A DNA stretch of 64,000 nucleotides from Aristolochia californica (taxonomy: Eukaryota; Streptophyta; Magnoliopsida; Piperales; Aristolochiaceae): contig JARWKL010000002.1 of the NCBI GenBank assembly GCA_029961685.1, positions 24,644,908 to 24,708,907 of the forward strand, written 5' to 3'. This document shows, piece after piece, positions 63,764-64,000 of this stretch. The stretch's first letter is position 1. The number at the start of each line of letters is the position of its first letter. The notes under the pieces are model-generated. The model did not search any database. It was not told the DNA's origin and saw only the letters and a list, made by a program, of their open reading frames with translations. A program made the position numbers and the translations under genes.

Positions 63764-64000
63764 CATTACACATCATTAATCAATCAAAAAATTTATGATG
63801 TTCTATGATTGTTAGGTTCACTTTTGGTGAATAGGCAAAAACAGGGTTCTTTGGCTCAGGTACATATCCCACCACACGTTAACTTGAGAATTTTTTTTTT
63901 CTACTTCATATTTAAAACAAGTTAGGGTCAATTAGAAATATTTTTCTTATAAAATTCCACCAAGCTATTAAGGGTTTTAATTGTGGAATTTTCCTAAAAT
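63764..64000 (+). repeat. Monomer subtype with ggtgaataggc, copy 3 (cut by window edge)
   Basis: Third member of the set. It carries ggtgaataggc, agaaatatttttcttat (as 62429) and a ttaattgtggaatttt variant. About 90 bp is missing near 63905, where ctacttc joins atatttaaaac, so the left arm of the first dyad is gone. Confidence 0.7.

Larger units (their letters stand above)
53143..64000 (+). repeat. Satellite array, right part (same family and phase)
   Basis: The array resumes directly after the retroelement, at the monomer position where it was broken (between the aaggattg and ctcttttag phrases). It continues in the same orientation to the window end. Anchors lie at about 53259, 53940, 54600, 55295, 55990, 56700, 57379, 58030, 59028, 59705, 60383, 61070, 61752, 62429, 63086 and 63764. 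The last unit is cut by the window edge and also has an internal deletion near 63905. The array extends beyond the window on this side too. Confidence 0.97.

Overview
This window is non-genic plant-type repetitive DNA. About 61.1 kb of the 64 kb is one strongly AT-rich tandem satellite with a period of about 675-690 bp. It runs in a single head-to-tail orientation from the first base to the last, so both ends of the array lie outside the window. Aligning every unit by eye on the recurring phrase cgttacacatcattaat gives roughly 90 full or partial monomers. I found no protein-coding gene, tRNA, rRNA or CRISPR array. All short open frames are fixed-frame readings of the satellite (a ~65-residue frame on the + strand, 62- and ~68-80-residue frames on the - strand) or of the inserted element.

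The only interruption is a 2,855-bp non-autonomous LTR retrotransposon on the minus strand (50288-53142). It splits one monomer. It has two ~457-bp LTRs, a tRNA-iMet-type primer binding site, a polypurine tract and a probable degenerate 5-bp target duplication. Its 1.9-kb interior has no gag or pol coding but holds two families of short internal repeats, a 37-base G run and a plant telomere-type TTTAGGG repeat. The iMet primer site, the TTTAGGG motif and the LTR style point to a flowering plant. I cannot name the species or the satellite family. A centromeric, pericentromeric or other heterochromatic location is inference.

Layout: (1) 1-6.8 kb, monomers 1-2 recur five units later. (2) 6.8-24.7 kb, recognisable subtypes A, B, C and D recur in A-B-C or A-B-C-D order, with larger duplicated blocks 12.0 kb and 5.2 kb apart. 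(3) 24.7-44 kb, mixed monomers, many with long G runs, plus five-monomer duplications. (4) 44-50.3 kb, a block related to 30.4-33.4 kb (14.1 kb apart), followed by local monomer duplications. (5) 50.3-53.1 kb, the retroelement. (6) 53.1-64 kb, the array resumes in the same phase and includes another five-monomer duplication.

Three structural themes recur. A dyad-rich core in each monomer carries two consecutive perfect inverted repeats. One fixed position per monomer carries a G run of usually 4-8 bases that has expanded to 12-43 bases in 15 monomers. Many monomers carry internal deletions, several with microhomology at the joint. These features describe how the array evolves by slippage, unequal exchange and deletion. 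I see no multi-gene system in this window.
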